Shown here piece by piece: positions 53,333 through 64,000 of a stretch of 64,000 nt of DNA (its first letter is position 1; every line of letters begins with the position of its first letter). The notes beneath the pieces are model-generated. The model saw nothing but the letters and a program-made list of their open reading frames with translations. It did no database searches and was not told the DNA's origin. The DNA is from Antedon bifida. Taxonomy: Eukaryota > Echinodermata > Crinoidea > Comatulida > Antedonidae. The translations under genes and the position numbers were made by a program. The stretch covers positions 22,229,665 through 22,293,664 of the forward strand of contig OY727100.1 in assembly GCA_963402885.1 (NCBI GenBank), read 5' to 3'.

Positions 53333-53420
53333 AAGTCGCCCCTTACAAAGTCGCCCCTTCGCAAAGTCGCCCCAAAACATAGTCGCCCGACACAGTCGCC
53401 CCATCGAAAAGTCGCCCAAG
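53333..53420. promoter_or_regulatory. six AGTCGCCC repeats upstream of ETFB
   Basis: AAGTCGCCCCTT, AAGTCGCCCCTTC, AAGTCGCCCC, TAGTCGCCC, CAGTCGCCCC and AAGTCGCCC lie 10-20 bp apart, starting ~25 bp before the ETFB ATG. On the gene strand each reads GGGCGACT, like a GC box. Regulatory role inferred from position. Confidence 0.5.
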
Positions 53421-54570
53421 TGCGTAAAATGTCGCAATGATACACAAAATAACAAGGAACGTGTGGGCATAAAAGGGGAAGCCCCGTCCTCCCTATAGTC
53501 TCAGGAGGTCACACGATCGGCACGCTCCCATCAGAGAGGAAGCCCCCGACTAATCAATTTTTTGTTTCAAAACAAAAATTGAAAAAAGCTGTAATAATTT
53601 AATAACATGCGTTTTTTCTCGAATTCTAAAAGATTCAAAGTTGCACAGAAAAATGGATTGAACTTCTGTATACATAATTTCATGTATACTTATACGTATG
53701 TTAACTTGTATCAGTATAGCCATTATAATGTTATTTCACTCCAGTAAATCGACGGTTTTCCGACAGCATTATTATGTGCAACATGTGGTATCGATTTTTT
53801 ACTTACTTACATTTATTTATTAGAATATTGTTATGTGTTATGATATGAACTTTGTTCTGAAATAAAAGTGAATTGAATTGAATTAATCACTCTCCGCAGT
53901 CGCACTAACGCGGCAGCTCACCAGAGGGAAACCCCCGTAATTACTCCGCCGTTGTCGCACTACAACGCACCATCTGAAGAAGGGGAACCCCCCACCGGAG
54001 TTGACTCTTTTACGATGATATCGGTCGCGTTCGAAATCGGTCGCGTTTAATTTTGGTCGCGATAAAATGATGTTACGATCTAGATTATTTTTACTTTGGT
54101 CGATGAATATTTATTATTATTATTATAATTATATTAATAATTGATTTTTTTTATTTTACAGATCTATGATGAGAAAGATGTGTGCCTTAAAAAATGACAA
54201 TTTGTAAAAATAGTACTATTCGGAAAATGTAATTTAACAGTACATAATTATTTCAATGTGACATATTTTATAGGGAACGTAGGCTACGTCTGTGTCTTTT
54301 ATTTTATATGGAGGTATATTCAGAGCGTCATTCTGACGATGGAGCATTCTCTACTTCTATACGGAGCGCCATTTATACCTTTATTTACTTCAGAAATAGA
54401 AATAACACTACGGTAACTGGTCCACCAGTGGATCAAATGTGGCACCGGTGGAGCACAGTGATATAGAATAGAAATAAGTCACTAATTTAAATATATTTTC
54501 GTATGTTAATACACTGAGCTCAATGGACCCATTGAAATTTTGATGTTGTTAATCTTTACATTAGAAGATT
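53421..54570. other. spacer between ETFB and the 1.8-kb array
   Basis: Two GC-richer blocks (53480-53560, 53890-54060, with repeated TCGGTCGCGTT) alternate with AT-rich DNA. No convincing gene. Confidence 0.6.
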
Positions 54571-54889
54571 GTTCAAATCATGTAAATAAAACATTTTTTC
54601 GGGCGGAAACCTAGCAGCTCCCCTCTTTTAGTTTACATAAGAAATCTCGAAAAGAACTCCATGTGGAAAAAGAAGCCCACCCAAGAGTACTAGAAAATGA
54701 AGGAGCACAATAATATGGGCTTCTTTTCGCGGTTTTATGGCAGTCTAATGAAAAAATGAGTGCCATACAACTTTATTTCTGATTTAAAAAAGGTCCACTC
54801 TTATTGCCTAGGCCTGATATTTTTAACACTATAAATATCGCTCTTTCAAAATAAAAGAAAAAAAAATCATTATAAAAAAAAAAAAATTT

Positions 54890-54972
54890 GTATCCGTAGA
54901 GGTTCGAACCCACCCAATCTAGAGATGAGAGAACTCAAACTTGAGCATCAACCGTTACGCCACGACGTACAT
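54890..54972 (-). repeat. tRNA-like module, minus strand, unit 1
   Basis: GTCGTGGCGTAACGGTTGAT (A-box-like) and GGTGGGTTCGAACCTC (B box), followed on its own strand by a T12 run. Stems are incomplete, so this is a tRNA-like Pol III module or pseudo-tRNA. Confidence 0.5.
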
Positions 54973-55064
54973 GACTTAACAGCTGATAATAGTCTATTTA
55001 TACGTGTATTACGCAATTCATCATTACGTCATAAATATCTTATTAACCTTGCTAAATCCAAAAT

Positions 55065-55134
55065 GACCGGTAGCTCAGTCGCCTGAGCGTCGTGTTAACA
55101 CACGTATGTCGTGGGTTCGATTCCCACGCTGGTC
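55065..55134 (+). tRNA. tRNA-like sequence / SINE head, unit 1
   Basis: Acceptor arms GACCGGT / GCTGGTC (with G-T pairs), D arm GCTC...GAGC and T arm GTGGG-TTCGATT-CCCAC all pair. The anticodon arm does not: it forms CGTGT-TAAC-ACACG with only 4 nt in the loop, and by alignment the anticodon would be AAC. Most likely a SINE head, continuing to a T9 run near 55312. Not trusted as a working tRNA. Confidence 0.45.
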
Positions 55135-55322
55135 GGTGGAATAGAGTTAAAGGTATGCGACCACTGTGTTTGGGGTTCACAGATTATACGTCCCCCTTTC
55201 CACCACACATCATGAGGCGACAACATCAATGCATCTGGTGATGTGCTGGAAACGACCCCAAAAGGCTGTGGCAGGGCCTTAGTGCTGAGGCAGGGAGAGC
55301 ACATTTAACATCTTTTTTTTTT
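55135..55322 (+). mobile_element. SINE body in unit 1
   Basis: Tail of the SINE that begins with the tRNA-like head at 55065. It runs through GTGGAATAGAGTTAAAGG and ACGACCCCAAAAGGCTGTGG to the poly-T end. The same holds in the other three units. Confidence 0.6.
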
Positions 55323-55475
55323 ATTTAATTTTTTTTCAACCTAAATTCGATCTCGTAAATTTTATGTTTGGCGCCCTCAATTTAAAGAAATTAATAATTA
55401 TCTTCGTTACGTATTTAAAGTGGAATTTATATTCATCGCAGGAGTACGAAGCGGTTTGGTATGCCCTGCGTTGTT

Positions 55476-55483
55476 ATGCAAAT
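55476..55483 (+). promoter_or_regulatory. octamer ATGCAAAT in the array unit
   Basis: Perfect octamer in the first block of unit 1; the second block has another at 56284-56291, and a third diverged block at the right edge has one at 61703-61710. POU proteins bind this word; function here unknown. Confidence 0.35.
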
Positions 55484-56697
55484 GAGTTTATACAGGTGTA
55501 GCGGGAAAGATGGTATTGTTAGTCATTCGCGATCAACACGACACCCTGTTGAATTTTGATTTTATTAATCAATGTTACGACATTGCTAGCGAGTATCCGA
55601 TTCATGATATTGTATTTTCCTAATATGTTATGAATAATCGATTATGGTAGTTGGTGTGCATGGCCACACCGTCCCAGAATAAACATATTTTAAACAGATA
55701 GTTTTCCGATGGTTTTTGTATGTGGTTAATTGGGAGTGAAGATCAAATATAGAACATTTGCAAAGATGCCGATGTCTAGGCCTAGACCAACTTCGAAACT
55801 TAGACTAATTCCGCCGCCGGGCTATATACGAAGTCGAGTTTTTAAGTAGAAAACCCCACCTACAATTTTGAAGTCGCATCTGGATATAGTTGAAATTTTA
55901 ACATTATCATAATTATCATAGGTGATGATGTATAGTAATAAGTATAAGTGCAATTCTGGGATCTATTTTCATTATTAGCTCTTCCTCAACGGTGGGCTAG
56001 TACTGGATACTTCATATTTAATTTCATATTTCAATGAATAGGTGCACTTTCCGGGGACAAACTCTATTGTCCTGGTGAGTCTTAGTTCGTTTCATATAAT
56101 TTCAAATCATGTCACGTTTTTTCGGCCGGGAACCTAGCAGCTTTATTTTTCAAAATTGTCTTTGCTCATCCCCAACCATTGTGGGGTACTGAAAGACTCT
56201 AATACATTTTGTTTCAATAGATGTCATTTACGGGGACCTAATTGCAGCTCTATTTTAAACAGCTTGGTATGCCGTGCGTTGTCATGCAAATGAGTTTGTG
56301 CATTTGTAATGGGGAAGATGGTACATTCAGTCATTCGCGGTCAACACGCCACGCACTGTTAAATTTATTAGAATATTGTTTAAATCATGTAAATAAAACA
56401 TTTTTTCGGGCGGAAACCTAGCAGCTCCCCTCTTTTAGTTTACATAAGTAATCTCAAAAAGAACTCCATGTGGAAAAAGAAGCCCACCTAAGAGTACTAG
56501 AAAATGAAGGAGCACAATAATATGGACTTCTTTTCGCGGTTTTATGGCAGTCTAATGAAAAAATGAATGCCATACAACTTTATTTCTGATTTAAAAAAGG
56601 TCCACTCTTATTGCCTAGGCCTGATATTTTTAACCCTATAAATATCGCTCTTTCAGAATAAAAGAAAAAAAAAATCATTATAAAAAAAAAAAAAATT

Positions 56698-56780
56698 GTA
56701 TCCGTAGAGGTTCGAACCCACCCAATCTAGAGATGAGAGAACTCAAACCTGAGCATCAACCGTTACGCCACGACGTACAC
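56698..56780 (-). repeat. tRNA-like module, minus strand, unit 2
   Basis: Same as 54890-54972, with the ACTTGAGC of unit 1 changed to ACCTGAGC on the plus strand. Confidence 0.5.
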
Positions 56781-56872
56781 GACTTAACAGCTGATAATAG
56801 TCTATTTATACGTGTATTACGCAATTCATCATTACGTCATAAATATCTTATTAACCTTTCTAAATCCAAAAT

Positions 56873-56942
56873 GACCGGTAGCTCAGTCGCCTGAGCGTCG
56901 TGTTAACACACGTATGTCGTGGGTTCGATTCCCACGCTGGTC
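56873..56942 (+). tRNA. tRNA-like sequence / SINE head, unit 2
   Basis: Identical over the 70 nt to 55065-55134; same reservations on the anticodon arm. Confidence 0.45.
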
Positions 56943-58504
56943 GGTGGAATAGAGTTAAAGGTATGCGACCACTGTGTTTGGGGTTCACAGATTATACGTC
57001 CCCCTTTCCACCACACATCATGAGGCGACAACATCAATGCATCTGGTGATGTGCTGGAAACGACCCCAAAAGGCTGTGGCAGGGCCTTAGTGCTGAGGCA
57101 GGGAGAGCACATTTAACATCTTTTTTTTTTATTTAATTTTTTTTCAACCTAAATTCGATCTCGTAAATTTTATGTTTGGCGCCCTCAATTTAAAGAAATT
57201 AATAATTATCTTCGTTACGTATTTAAAGTGGAATTTATATTCATCGCAGGAGTACGAAGCGGTTTGGTATGCCGTGCGTTGTTATGCAAATGAGTTTATA
57301 CAGGTGTAGCGGGAAAGATGGTATTGTTAGTCATTCGCGATCAACACGACACCCTGTTGAATTTTGATTTTATTAATCAATGTTACGACATTGCTAGCGA
57401 GTATCCGATTCATGATATTGTATTTTCCTAATATGTTATGAATAATCGATTATGGTAGTTGGTGTGCATGGCCACACCGTCCCAGAATAAACATATTTTA
57501 AACAGATAGTTTTCCGATGGTTTTTGTATGTGGTTAATTGGGAGTGAAGATCAAATATAGAACATTTGCAAAGATGCCGATGTCTAGGCCTAGACCAACT
57601 TCGAAACTTAGACTAATTCCGCCGCCGGGCTATATACGAAGTCGAGTTTTTAAGTAGAAAACCCCACCTACAATTTTGAAGTCGCATCTGGATATAGTTG
57701 AAATTTTAACATTATCATAATTATCATAGGTGATGATGTATAGTAATAAGTATAAGTGCAATTCTAGGATCTATTTTCATTATTAGCTCTTCCCCAACGG
57801 TGGGCTAGTACTGGATACTTCATATTTAATTTCATATTTCAATGAATAGGTGCACTTTCCGGGGACAAACTCTATTGTCCTGGTGAGTCTTAGTTTGTTT
57901 CATATAATTTCAAATCATGTCACGTTTTTTCGGCCGGGAACCTAGCAGCTTTATTTTTCAAAATTGTCTTTGCTCATCCCCAACCATTGTGGGGTACTGA
58001 AAAACTCTAATGCATTTTGTTTCAATAGATGTCATTTACGGGGACCTAATTGCAGCTCTATTTTAAACAGCTTGGTATGCCGTGCGTTGTCATGCAAATG
58101 AGTTTGTGCATTTGTAATGGGGAAGATGGTACATTCAGTCATTCGCGGTCAACACGCCACGCACTGTTAAATTTATTAGAATATTGTTTAAATCATGTAA
58201 ATAAAACATTTTTTCGGGCGGAAACCTAGCAGCTCCCTCTTTTAGTTTACATAAGTAATCTCGAAAAGAACTCCATGTGGAAAAAGAAGCCCACCCAAGA
58301 GTACTAGAAAATGAAGGAGCGCAATAATATGGGCTTCTTTTCGCGGTTTTATGGCAGTCTAATGACAAAAATGAATGCCATACAACTTTATTTCTGATTT
58401 AAAAAAGGTCCACTCTTATTGCCTAGGCCTGATATTTTTAACCCTATAAATATCGCTCTTTCAAAATAAAAGAAAAAAAAATCATTATAAAAAAAAAAAA
58501 AATT

Positions 58505-58587
58505 GTATCCGTAGAGGTTCGAACCCACCCAATCTAGAGATGAGAGAACTCAAACCTGAGCATCAACCGTTACGCCACGACGTACAT
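58505..58587 (-). repeat. tRNA-like module, minus strand, unit 3
   Basis: Third copy, matching unit 2 (ACCTGAGC). Confidence 0.5.
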
Positions 58588-58679
58588 GACTTAACAGCTG
58601 ATAATAGTCTATTTATACGTGTATTACGCAATTCATCATTACGTCATAAATATCTTATTAACCTTGCTAAATCCAAAAT

Positions 58680-58749
58680 GACCGGTAGCTCAGTCGCCTG
58701 AGCGTCGTGTTAACACACGTATGTCGTGGGTTCGATTCCCACGCTGGTC
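58680..58749 (+). tRNA. tRNA-like sequence / SINE head, unit 3
   Basis: Same 70-nt sequence as in units 1 and 2. Confidence 0.45.
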
Positions 58750-60313
58750 GGTGGAATAGAGTTAAAGGTATGCGACCACTGTGTTTGGGGTTCACAGATT
58801 ATACGTCCCCCTTTCCACCACACATCATGAGGCGACAACATCAATGCATCTGGTGATGTGCTGGAAACGACCCCAAAAGGCTGTGGCAGGGCCTTAGTGC
58901 TGAGGCAGGGAGAGCACATTTAACATCTTTTTTTTTTATTTAATTTTTTTTCAACCTAAATTCGATCTCGTAAATTTTATGTTTGGCGCCCTCAATTTAA
59001 AGAAATTAATAATTATCTTCGTTCGTTACGTATTTAAAGTGGAATTTATATTCATCGCAGGAGTACGAAGCGGTTTGGTATGCCGTGCGTTGTTATGCAA
59101 ATGAGTTTATACAGGTGTAGCGGGAAAGATGGTATTGTTAGTCATTCGCGATCAACACGACACCCTGTTGAATTTTGATTTTATTAATCAATGTTACGAC
59201 ATTGCTAGCGTGTATCCGATTCATGATATTGTATTTTCCTAATATGTTATGAATAATCGATTATGGTAGTTGGTGTGCATGGCCACACCGTCCCAGAATA
59301 AACATATTTTAAACAGATAGTTTTCCGATGGTTTTTGTATGTGGTTAATTGGGAGTGAAGATCAAATATAGAACATTTGCAAAGATGCCGATGTCTAGGC
59401 CACCCTAGACCAACTTCGAAACTTAGACTAATTCCGCCGCCGGGCTATATACGAAGTCGAGTTTTTAAGTAGAAAACCCCACCTACAATTTTGAAGTCGA
59501 ATCTGGATATAGTTGAAATTTTAACATTATCATAATTATCATAGGTGATGATGTATAGTAATAAGTATAAGTGCAATTCTGGGATCTATTTTCATTATTA
59601 GCTCTTCCCCAACGGTGGGCTAGTACTGGATACTTCATATTTAATTTCATATTTCAATGAATAGGTGCACTTTCCGGGGACAAACTCTATTGTCCTGGTG
59701 AGTCTTAGTTTGTTTCATATAATTTCAAATCATGTCACGTTTTTTCGGCCGGGAACCCAGCAGCTTTATTTTTCAAAATTGTCTTTGCTCATCCCCAACC
59801 ATTGTGGGGTACTGAAAGACTCTAATACATTTTGTTTCAATAGATGTCATTTACGGGGACCTAATTGCAGCTCTATTTTAAACAGCTTGGTATGCCGTGC
59901 GTTGTCATGCAAATGAGTTTGTGCATTTGTAATGGGGAAGATGGTACATTCAGTCATTCGCGGTCAACACGCCACGCACTGTTAAATTTATTAGAATATT
60001 GTTTAAATCATGTAAATAAAACATTTTTTCGGGCGGAAACCTAGCAGCTCCCCTCTTTTAGTTTACATAAGTAAAGAACTCCATGTGGAAAAAAAAGCCC
60101 ACCTAAGAGTACTAGAAAATGAAGGAGCACAATAATATGGGCTTCTTTTCGCGGTTTTATGGCAGTCTAATGAAAAAATGAATGCCATACAACTTTATTT
60201 CTGATTTAAAAAAGGTCCACTCTTATTGCCTAGGCCTGATATTTTTAATCCTATAAATATCGCTCTTTCAGAATAAAAGAAAAAAAAAATCATTATAAAA
60301 AAAAAAAAAAATT

Positions 60314-60396
60314 GTATCCGTAGAGGTTCGAACCCACCCAATCTAGAGATGAGAGAACTCAAACCTGAGCATCAACCGTTACGCCACGACGTACAC
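60314..60396 (-). repeat. tRNA-like module, minus strand, unit 4
   Basis: Fourth copy, followed on its strand by a long T run. Confidence 0.5.
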
Positions 60397-60488
60397 GACT
60401 TAACAGCTGATAATAGTCTATTTATACGTGTATTACGCAATTCATCATTACGTCATAAATATCTTATTAACCTTTCTAAATCCAAAAT

Positions 60489-60558
60489 GACCGGTAGCTC
60501 AGTCGCCTGAGCGTCGTGTTAACACACGTATGTCGTGGGTTCGATTCCCACGCTGGTC
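60489..60558 (+). tRNA. tRNA-like sequence / SINE head, unit 4
   Basis: Fourth identical copy of the 70-nt head. Confidence 0.45.
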
Positions 60559-61539
60559 GGTGGAATAGAGTTAAAGGTATGCGACCACTGTGTTTGGGGT
60601 TCACAGATTATACGTCCCCCTTTCCACCACACATCATGAGGCGACAACATCAATGCATCTGGTGATGTGCTGGAAACGACCCCAAAAGGCTGTGGCAGGG
60701 CCTTAGTGCTGAGGCAGGGAGAGCACATTTAACATCTTTTTTTTAATTTAATTTTTTTTCAACCTAAATTCGATCTCGTAAATTTTATGTTTGGCGCCCT
60801 CAATTTAAAGAAATTAATAATTATCTTCGTTACGTATTTAAAGTGGAATTTATATTCATCGCAGGAGTACGAAGCGGTTTGGTATGCCGTGCGTTGTTAT
60901 GCAAATGAGTTTATACAGGTGTAGCGGGAAAGATGGTATTGTTAGTCATTCGCGATCAACACGACACCCTGTTGAATTTTGATTTTATTAATCAATGTTA
61001 CGACATTGCTAGCGAGTATCCGATTCATGATATTGTATTTTCCTAATATGTTATGAATAATCGATTATGGTAGTTGGTGTGCATGGCCACACCGTCCCAG
61101 AATAAACATATTTTAAACAGATAGTTTTCCGATGGTTTTTGTATGTGGTTAATTGGGAGTGAAGATCAAATATAGAACATTTGCAAAGATGCCGATGTCT
61201 AGGCCTAGACCAACTTCGAAACTTAGACTAATTCCGCCGCCGGGCTATATACGAAGTCGAGTTTTTAAGTAGAAAACCCCACCTACAATTTTGAAGTCGC
61301 ATCTGGATATAGTTGAAATTTTAACATTATCATAATTATCATAGGTGATGATGTATAGTAATAAGTATAAGTGCAATTCTGGGATCTATTTTCATTATTA
61401 GCTCTTCCCCAACGGTGGGCTAGTACTGGAGACTTAATGTTTAATTTCATATTTCAATGAATAGGTGCACTTTCCGGGGACAAGCTCTATTGTCCTGGTG
61501 TGAGTCTTACATAGTTTTTTTCATATAATTTCAAATCAT

Positions 61540-61790
61540 GTAAAATGCCATTTTTTTCGCGTGGGAACCTATGCAGCTCTTTTTTTTCAAAATTGTCTTT
61601 GCTCAGCCCTAAGCATGATAGGGTACTGAAATAAAATAATAGATGTCATTTCCAAGGACCTTGCAGCTCTATTTTAAACAGTTTGGTATGCCGTGCGTTG
61701 TTATGCAAATGAGTTTCTGCAGGTGTATTATGGGGAAGATGGTATGTTAGTCATTTGCGGTCAACACGCCACACTCTTAATTGATGTTGT
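61540..61790. repeat. older, diverged edge of the 1.8-kb array
   Basis: GGTATGCCGTGCGTTGTTAT and a GGGAACCTATGCAGCTC segment match the second half of the units but with many more differences and deletions than the inner copies show among themselves. Confidence 0.75.
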
Positions 61791-61939
61791 TTTTCTTTAC
61801 ATTAGAAGATTGTTCAAATCATGTAAATAAAACATTCATGCAAGATATTGTATATTGTAATATGTTATGAATACACGTTTATGGTAGAGTTGGTGTGTAT
61901 ATGGTCCCAGAACGGTATAGAACTCATTAAATAACTATA

Positions 61940-62215
61940 ATGTCTGGTTTCAACTGGAAGTACAATAGTACGGTATCTAGAAGTATGCAATCCGTCTCCG
62001 CTGTCAGACATGCCTACGAGGTGATCCTGGACTGTCCTATGCTAAATACATCATCTCCTTCACGGTCAGCTCCCGTCAATATTTCGTTGACGGAGATGAC
62101 AGCCAGTGACGGATATGACTTTTTGTTATTGCCAGGGCCTTTTTTGTTGTACATTTTGTTTTGTATATCTTTATTATGTTTTTACATTGTATATCTATGT
62201 GACTCTGGTCAATAA
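61940..62215 (+). other. 91-codon open frame, probably not a gene
   Basis: Starts MSGFNWKYNSTVSR and ends with a hydrophobic stretch (LLYILFCISLLCFYIVYLCD). No family is recognised. It overlaps the inverted CCGTCAC repeat, and AATAAA sits at 62211-62216. Kept only so the reader knows it was seen. Confidence 0.15.
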
Positions 62216-62305
62216 ACATATTCAAATCATATCTTAAAGTCATTTCCGTCACATGATTTTTGAGGTTCGTCATAATTATCCGTCACGGTTTCATCTCCGT
62301 CACAT
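62088..62305. repeat. inverted CCGTCAC repeat
   Basis: GACGGAGATGACAG and GTGACGGATATGACTT (62088-62120) face TTATCCGTCACGG and TTTCATCTCCGTCACAT (62275-62305) in inverted order, with a further TTTCCGTCACATG between. Looks like a small foldback element. Confidence 0.6.
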
Positions 62306-63902
62306 GGATATTTTATCCTTTTAAATTCTAAAATATTTCAGTAATGAATGCAATTATGTGGTATAATTGAAATATAAACAATATTCTTCTACTATGTCAA
62401 TGGTTAGTAATATTAGTTCAACAGAATTTTGTAAAACATCAGTGAAAGTTATACCATTTTCTGAAAATTATTATTTGTTTGAAGTACCGTAGTAACGTAT
62501 AACATACTAATAAATGTTAAATCATTTTTTGATTAATCGAGAACAAAATACTGTATAGTAACAAAGAATTAATAATGGAAATAATTTTATAATTCCTAAC
62601 CCGTTATTTTTTCTATCTTTGTATATTCGATAAATGTATACAAAAAATGCTAGATTACAAAGAAATTATTCATTCTATTGCGATTAACAATATATTTAAT
62701 TTTATAAAAACTTCACTGTGCTTTAGCAAGAATATGTGTTGTAATTTATGTGGTCTTAATGTATTATATTAGATTATTAATTTTTATAATGTTTTTGAAC
62801 ACATTTACGGCCGCCATCTTGTTGGTTTCCCTTCTGTTGGAATCACTTTTCAGTCTGAAGTACGCCCTCTAGCCTTCGGCTTTACCTCACTGGTGTCAAA
62901 GGTTATTGAGGAGACGCTCGAGTCTCGAGAATAAATTATTATTTTTGCGGGTTTGTTATTGTATGCAAATGCTATTTTAAATATTATTCTACAAAGAAAA
63001 GCATTATCATACATTTTTTAATTTATGCATTGTTTAAGCCTTGGTAAAAATGTTAATTTTTAAAAAACGGCGATCGGTTGTTAATAATAGTTTATTTGTC
63101 GACGTTGGCGCGTCATTACACCACTCCTCGAGTGTGACGTAATGGGGCGAGTTTACTCTTGTCGGCCGAAGTAATTTGCATAATTTCCTTTTTTATTTCA
63201 TTGTATCAGATGTATATATAGTCTTACTTAAATGATTTGTATAGTGATGTCTCCATGATTCAACAATATCATATGTGTAAGAACACTTTGTAGATATAAA
63301 GGAGTTTTTTACATTGTTTTATCAGGAGGAGAGGCCATGTCACATTCCAGCAGTCAGCCTATCAGGGAACGGGGAATTCCCGAATCAGCAAGCAGCTTAT
63401 CAAAAAAAAGTCCCTTTTATTGAATAGCCAATCAGATGCGTCGCTTCAATAAAGGGAAAGTACCAGCTTGTATTTCTACATGTCATCGGTGAAATTTGGC
63501 GTTCAACTGTACGAAGACACGTTACAAACTCGGCTAATAACTAAACATATTGTTTTTATTTTGGCCTACAAATAACAGAATTCTTTTGGTTAAGTGTTTG
63601 ACTACAATTTTCTTACAAATTTAATTAAAGTAATTGTGTTAGAGAGATCTAGGCCGACAAAGAGAATCGAGAGAAAACACGAGACTTGACTCGCCATGTT
63701 TTAATACACGATGTCAACCATTTTGTTTTGACGTTGTTGGTGTGTGGTAAGCTTGTTGTTTTGTATTTAAAGAAGTATAGTAGGCCTAAGCGTTGATATG
63801 ATAAATGAAACATACACTGTTTAAAATGTTTATTAGACATTTAAATTAACAGTAAACACTGATTTAACAACGAATGTGACTAGGCCTATCCAAGCCAGTA
63901 TC
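62306..63902. other. intergenic / upstream of the right-edge gene
   Basis: AT-rich DNA with a GC-richer block near 62810-62930. The last few hundred bases should hold the promoter and 5' UTR of the gene starting at 63903. No other gene seen. Confidence 0.55.
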
Positions 63903-64000
63903 ATGTCAGCTCCTATAAAATCGAAAAAGCGACAGAAGAAACGAAAACACACACATGGCGATGAACAGAGAGAGGAGCCACATGATATTGCCAAGTTTGC
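63903..64000 (+). CDS. start of unidentified basic protein (cut by window end)
   Basis: ATG followed by MSAPIKSKKRQKKRKHTHGD and EQREEPHDIAKF, open to the window edge. The Lys/Arg run is a likely nuclear or nucleolar localisation signal. I do not recognise the family from 32 residues. Coding is inferred from the non-random basic/acidic composition; it could still be chance. Confidence 0.45.
   Translation, partial: MSAPIKSKKRQKKRKHTHGDEQREEPHDIAKF

Larger units (their letters stand above)
54571..61811. repeat. tandem array of a ~1.8-kb unit, four copies
   Basis: Units start at 54571, 56378, 58186 and 60001 (lengths 1807, 1808, 1815, 1811) and differ by scattered single bases and a few small indels. 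Each unit contains, in order: a worn family-E element (AGAAGCCCACC ... GGGCTTCTTTTCGCGG), a minus-strand tRNA-like module, a plus-strand tRNA-like SINE, an octamer-bearing block (TTGTTATGCAAATGAGTTTA), spacer, and a second diverged copy of that block (TTGTCATGCAAATGAGTTTG). The outer flanks share CTTTACATTAGAAGATTGTT on both sides, while inner joints have TTTATTAGAATATTGTTTAA. A 69-codon minus-strand frame recurs in each copy and is only SINE sequence. Confidence 0.97.

Noticed and set aside
55065-60558. Four functional tRNA-Val(AAC) genes
   Set aside because: Three arms pair well, but the anticodon arm cannot form a normal 5-bp stem with a 7-nt loop, and a SINE-like body follows. Listed only as tRNA-like.
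55095-60728. Identical 69-codon minus-strand frames repeated four times
   Set aside because: They lie in SINE body plus tRNA-like head, and their conservation reflects the recent array, not protein selection.

Overview
This window is nuclear DNA from an animal. It is AT-rich, its genes are split by many GT-AG introns, and it is dense in miniature transposons, tRNA-derived SINEs and tandem repeats. The gene content (TOMM40, ZPR1, MTERF4, TBCEL, a two-pore K+ channel, ETFB, a secreted laccase-type multicopper oxidase) fits a marine invertebrate. The many CTAG/AGGCCT words suggest an echinoderm, possibly a crinoid or relative, but that is an impression and I cannot prove the species.

Layout. 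1-3327: gene-poor, probably inside the last TOMM40 intron. 3328-12698 (-): TOMM40, five coding exons, with the last exon off the left edge. 12925-25819 (+): ZPR1, 11 exons, head-to-head with TOMM40 across 226 bp. 27310-33184 (+): a phytanoyl-CoA dioxygenase-family enzyme with a 9-nt microexon. 35185-36464 (+): MTERF4. 37329-41704 (+): TBCEL. 42811-44264 (-): two-pore potassium channel. 45746-49430 (+): secreted multicopper oxidase. 51073-53307 (-): ETFB. 54571-61811: four near-identical tandem copies of a ~1.8-kb unit carrying two divergent tRNA-like modules and duplicated octamer motifs. 63903-end (+): first codons of an unidentified basic protein.

The genes are unrelated housekeeping and single-copy genes, not a pathway, although TOMM40, MTERF4 and ETFB all act in mitochondria. 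Exon boundaries were set by GT-AG rules, codon phase and recognition of conserved protein families. For every multi-exon model reported, the phases add up.

The most unusual material lies in the non-coding DNA: a miniature transposon whose inner motif expanded into a 21-bp minisatellite; a stray piece of a TOMM40 exon in the neighbouring intron; a perfect 46-copy 12-bp array that continues the ZPR1 reading frame into its intron; several cases of miniature elements sitting within ~20 nt of 5' splice sites; one miniature element nested inside another; and the recent 1.8-kb array.
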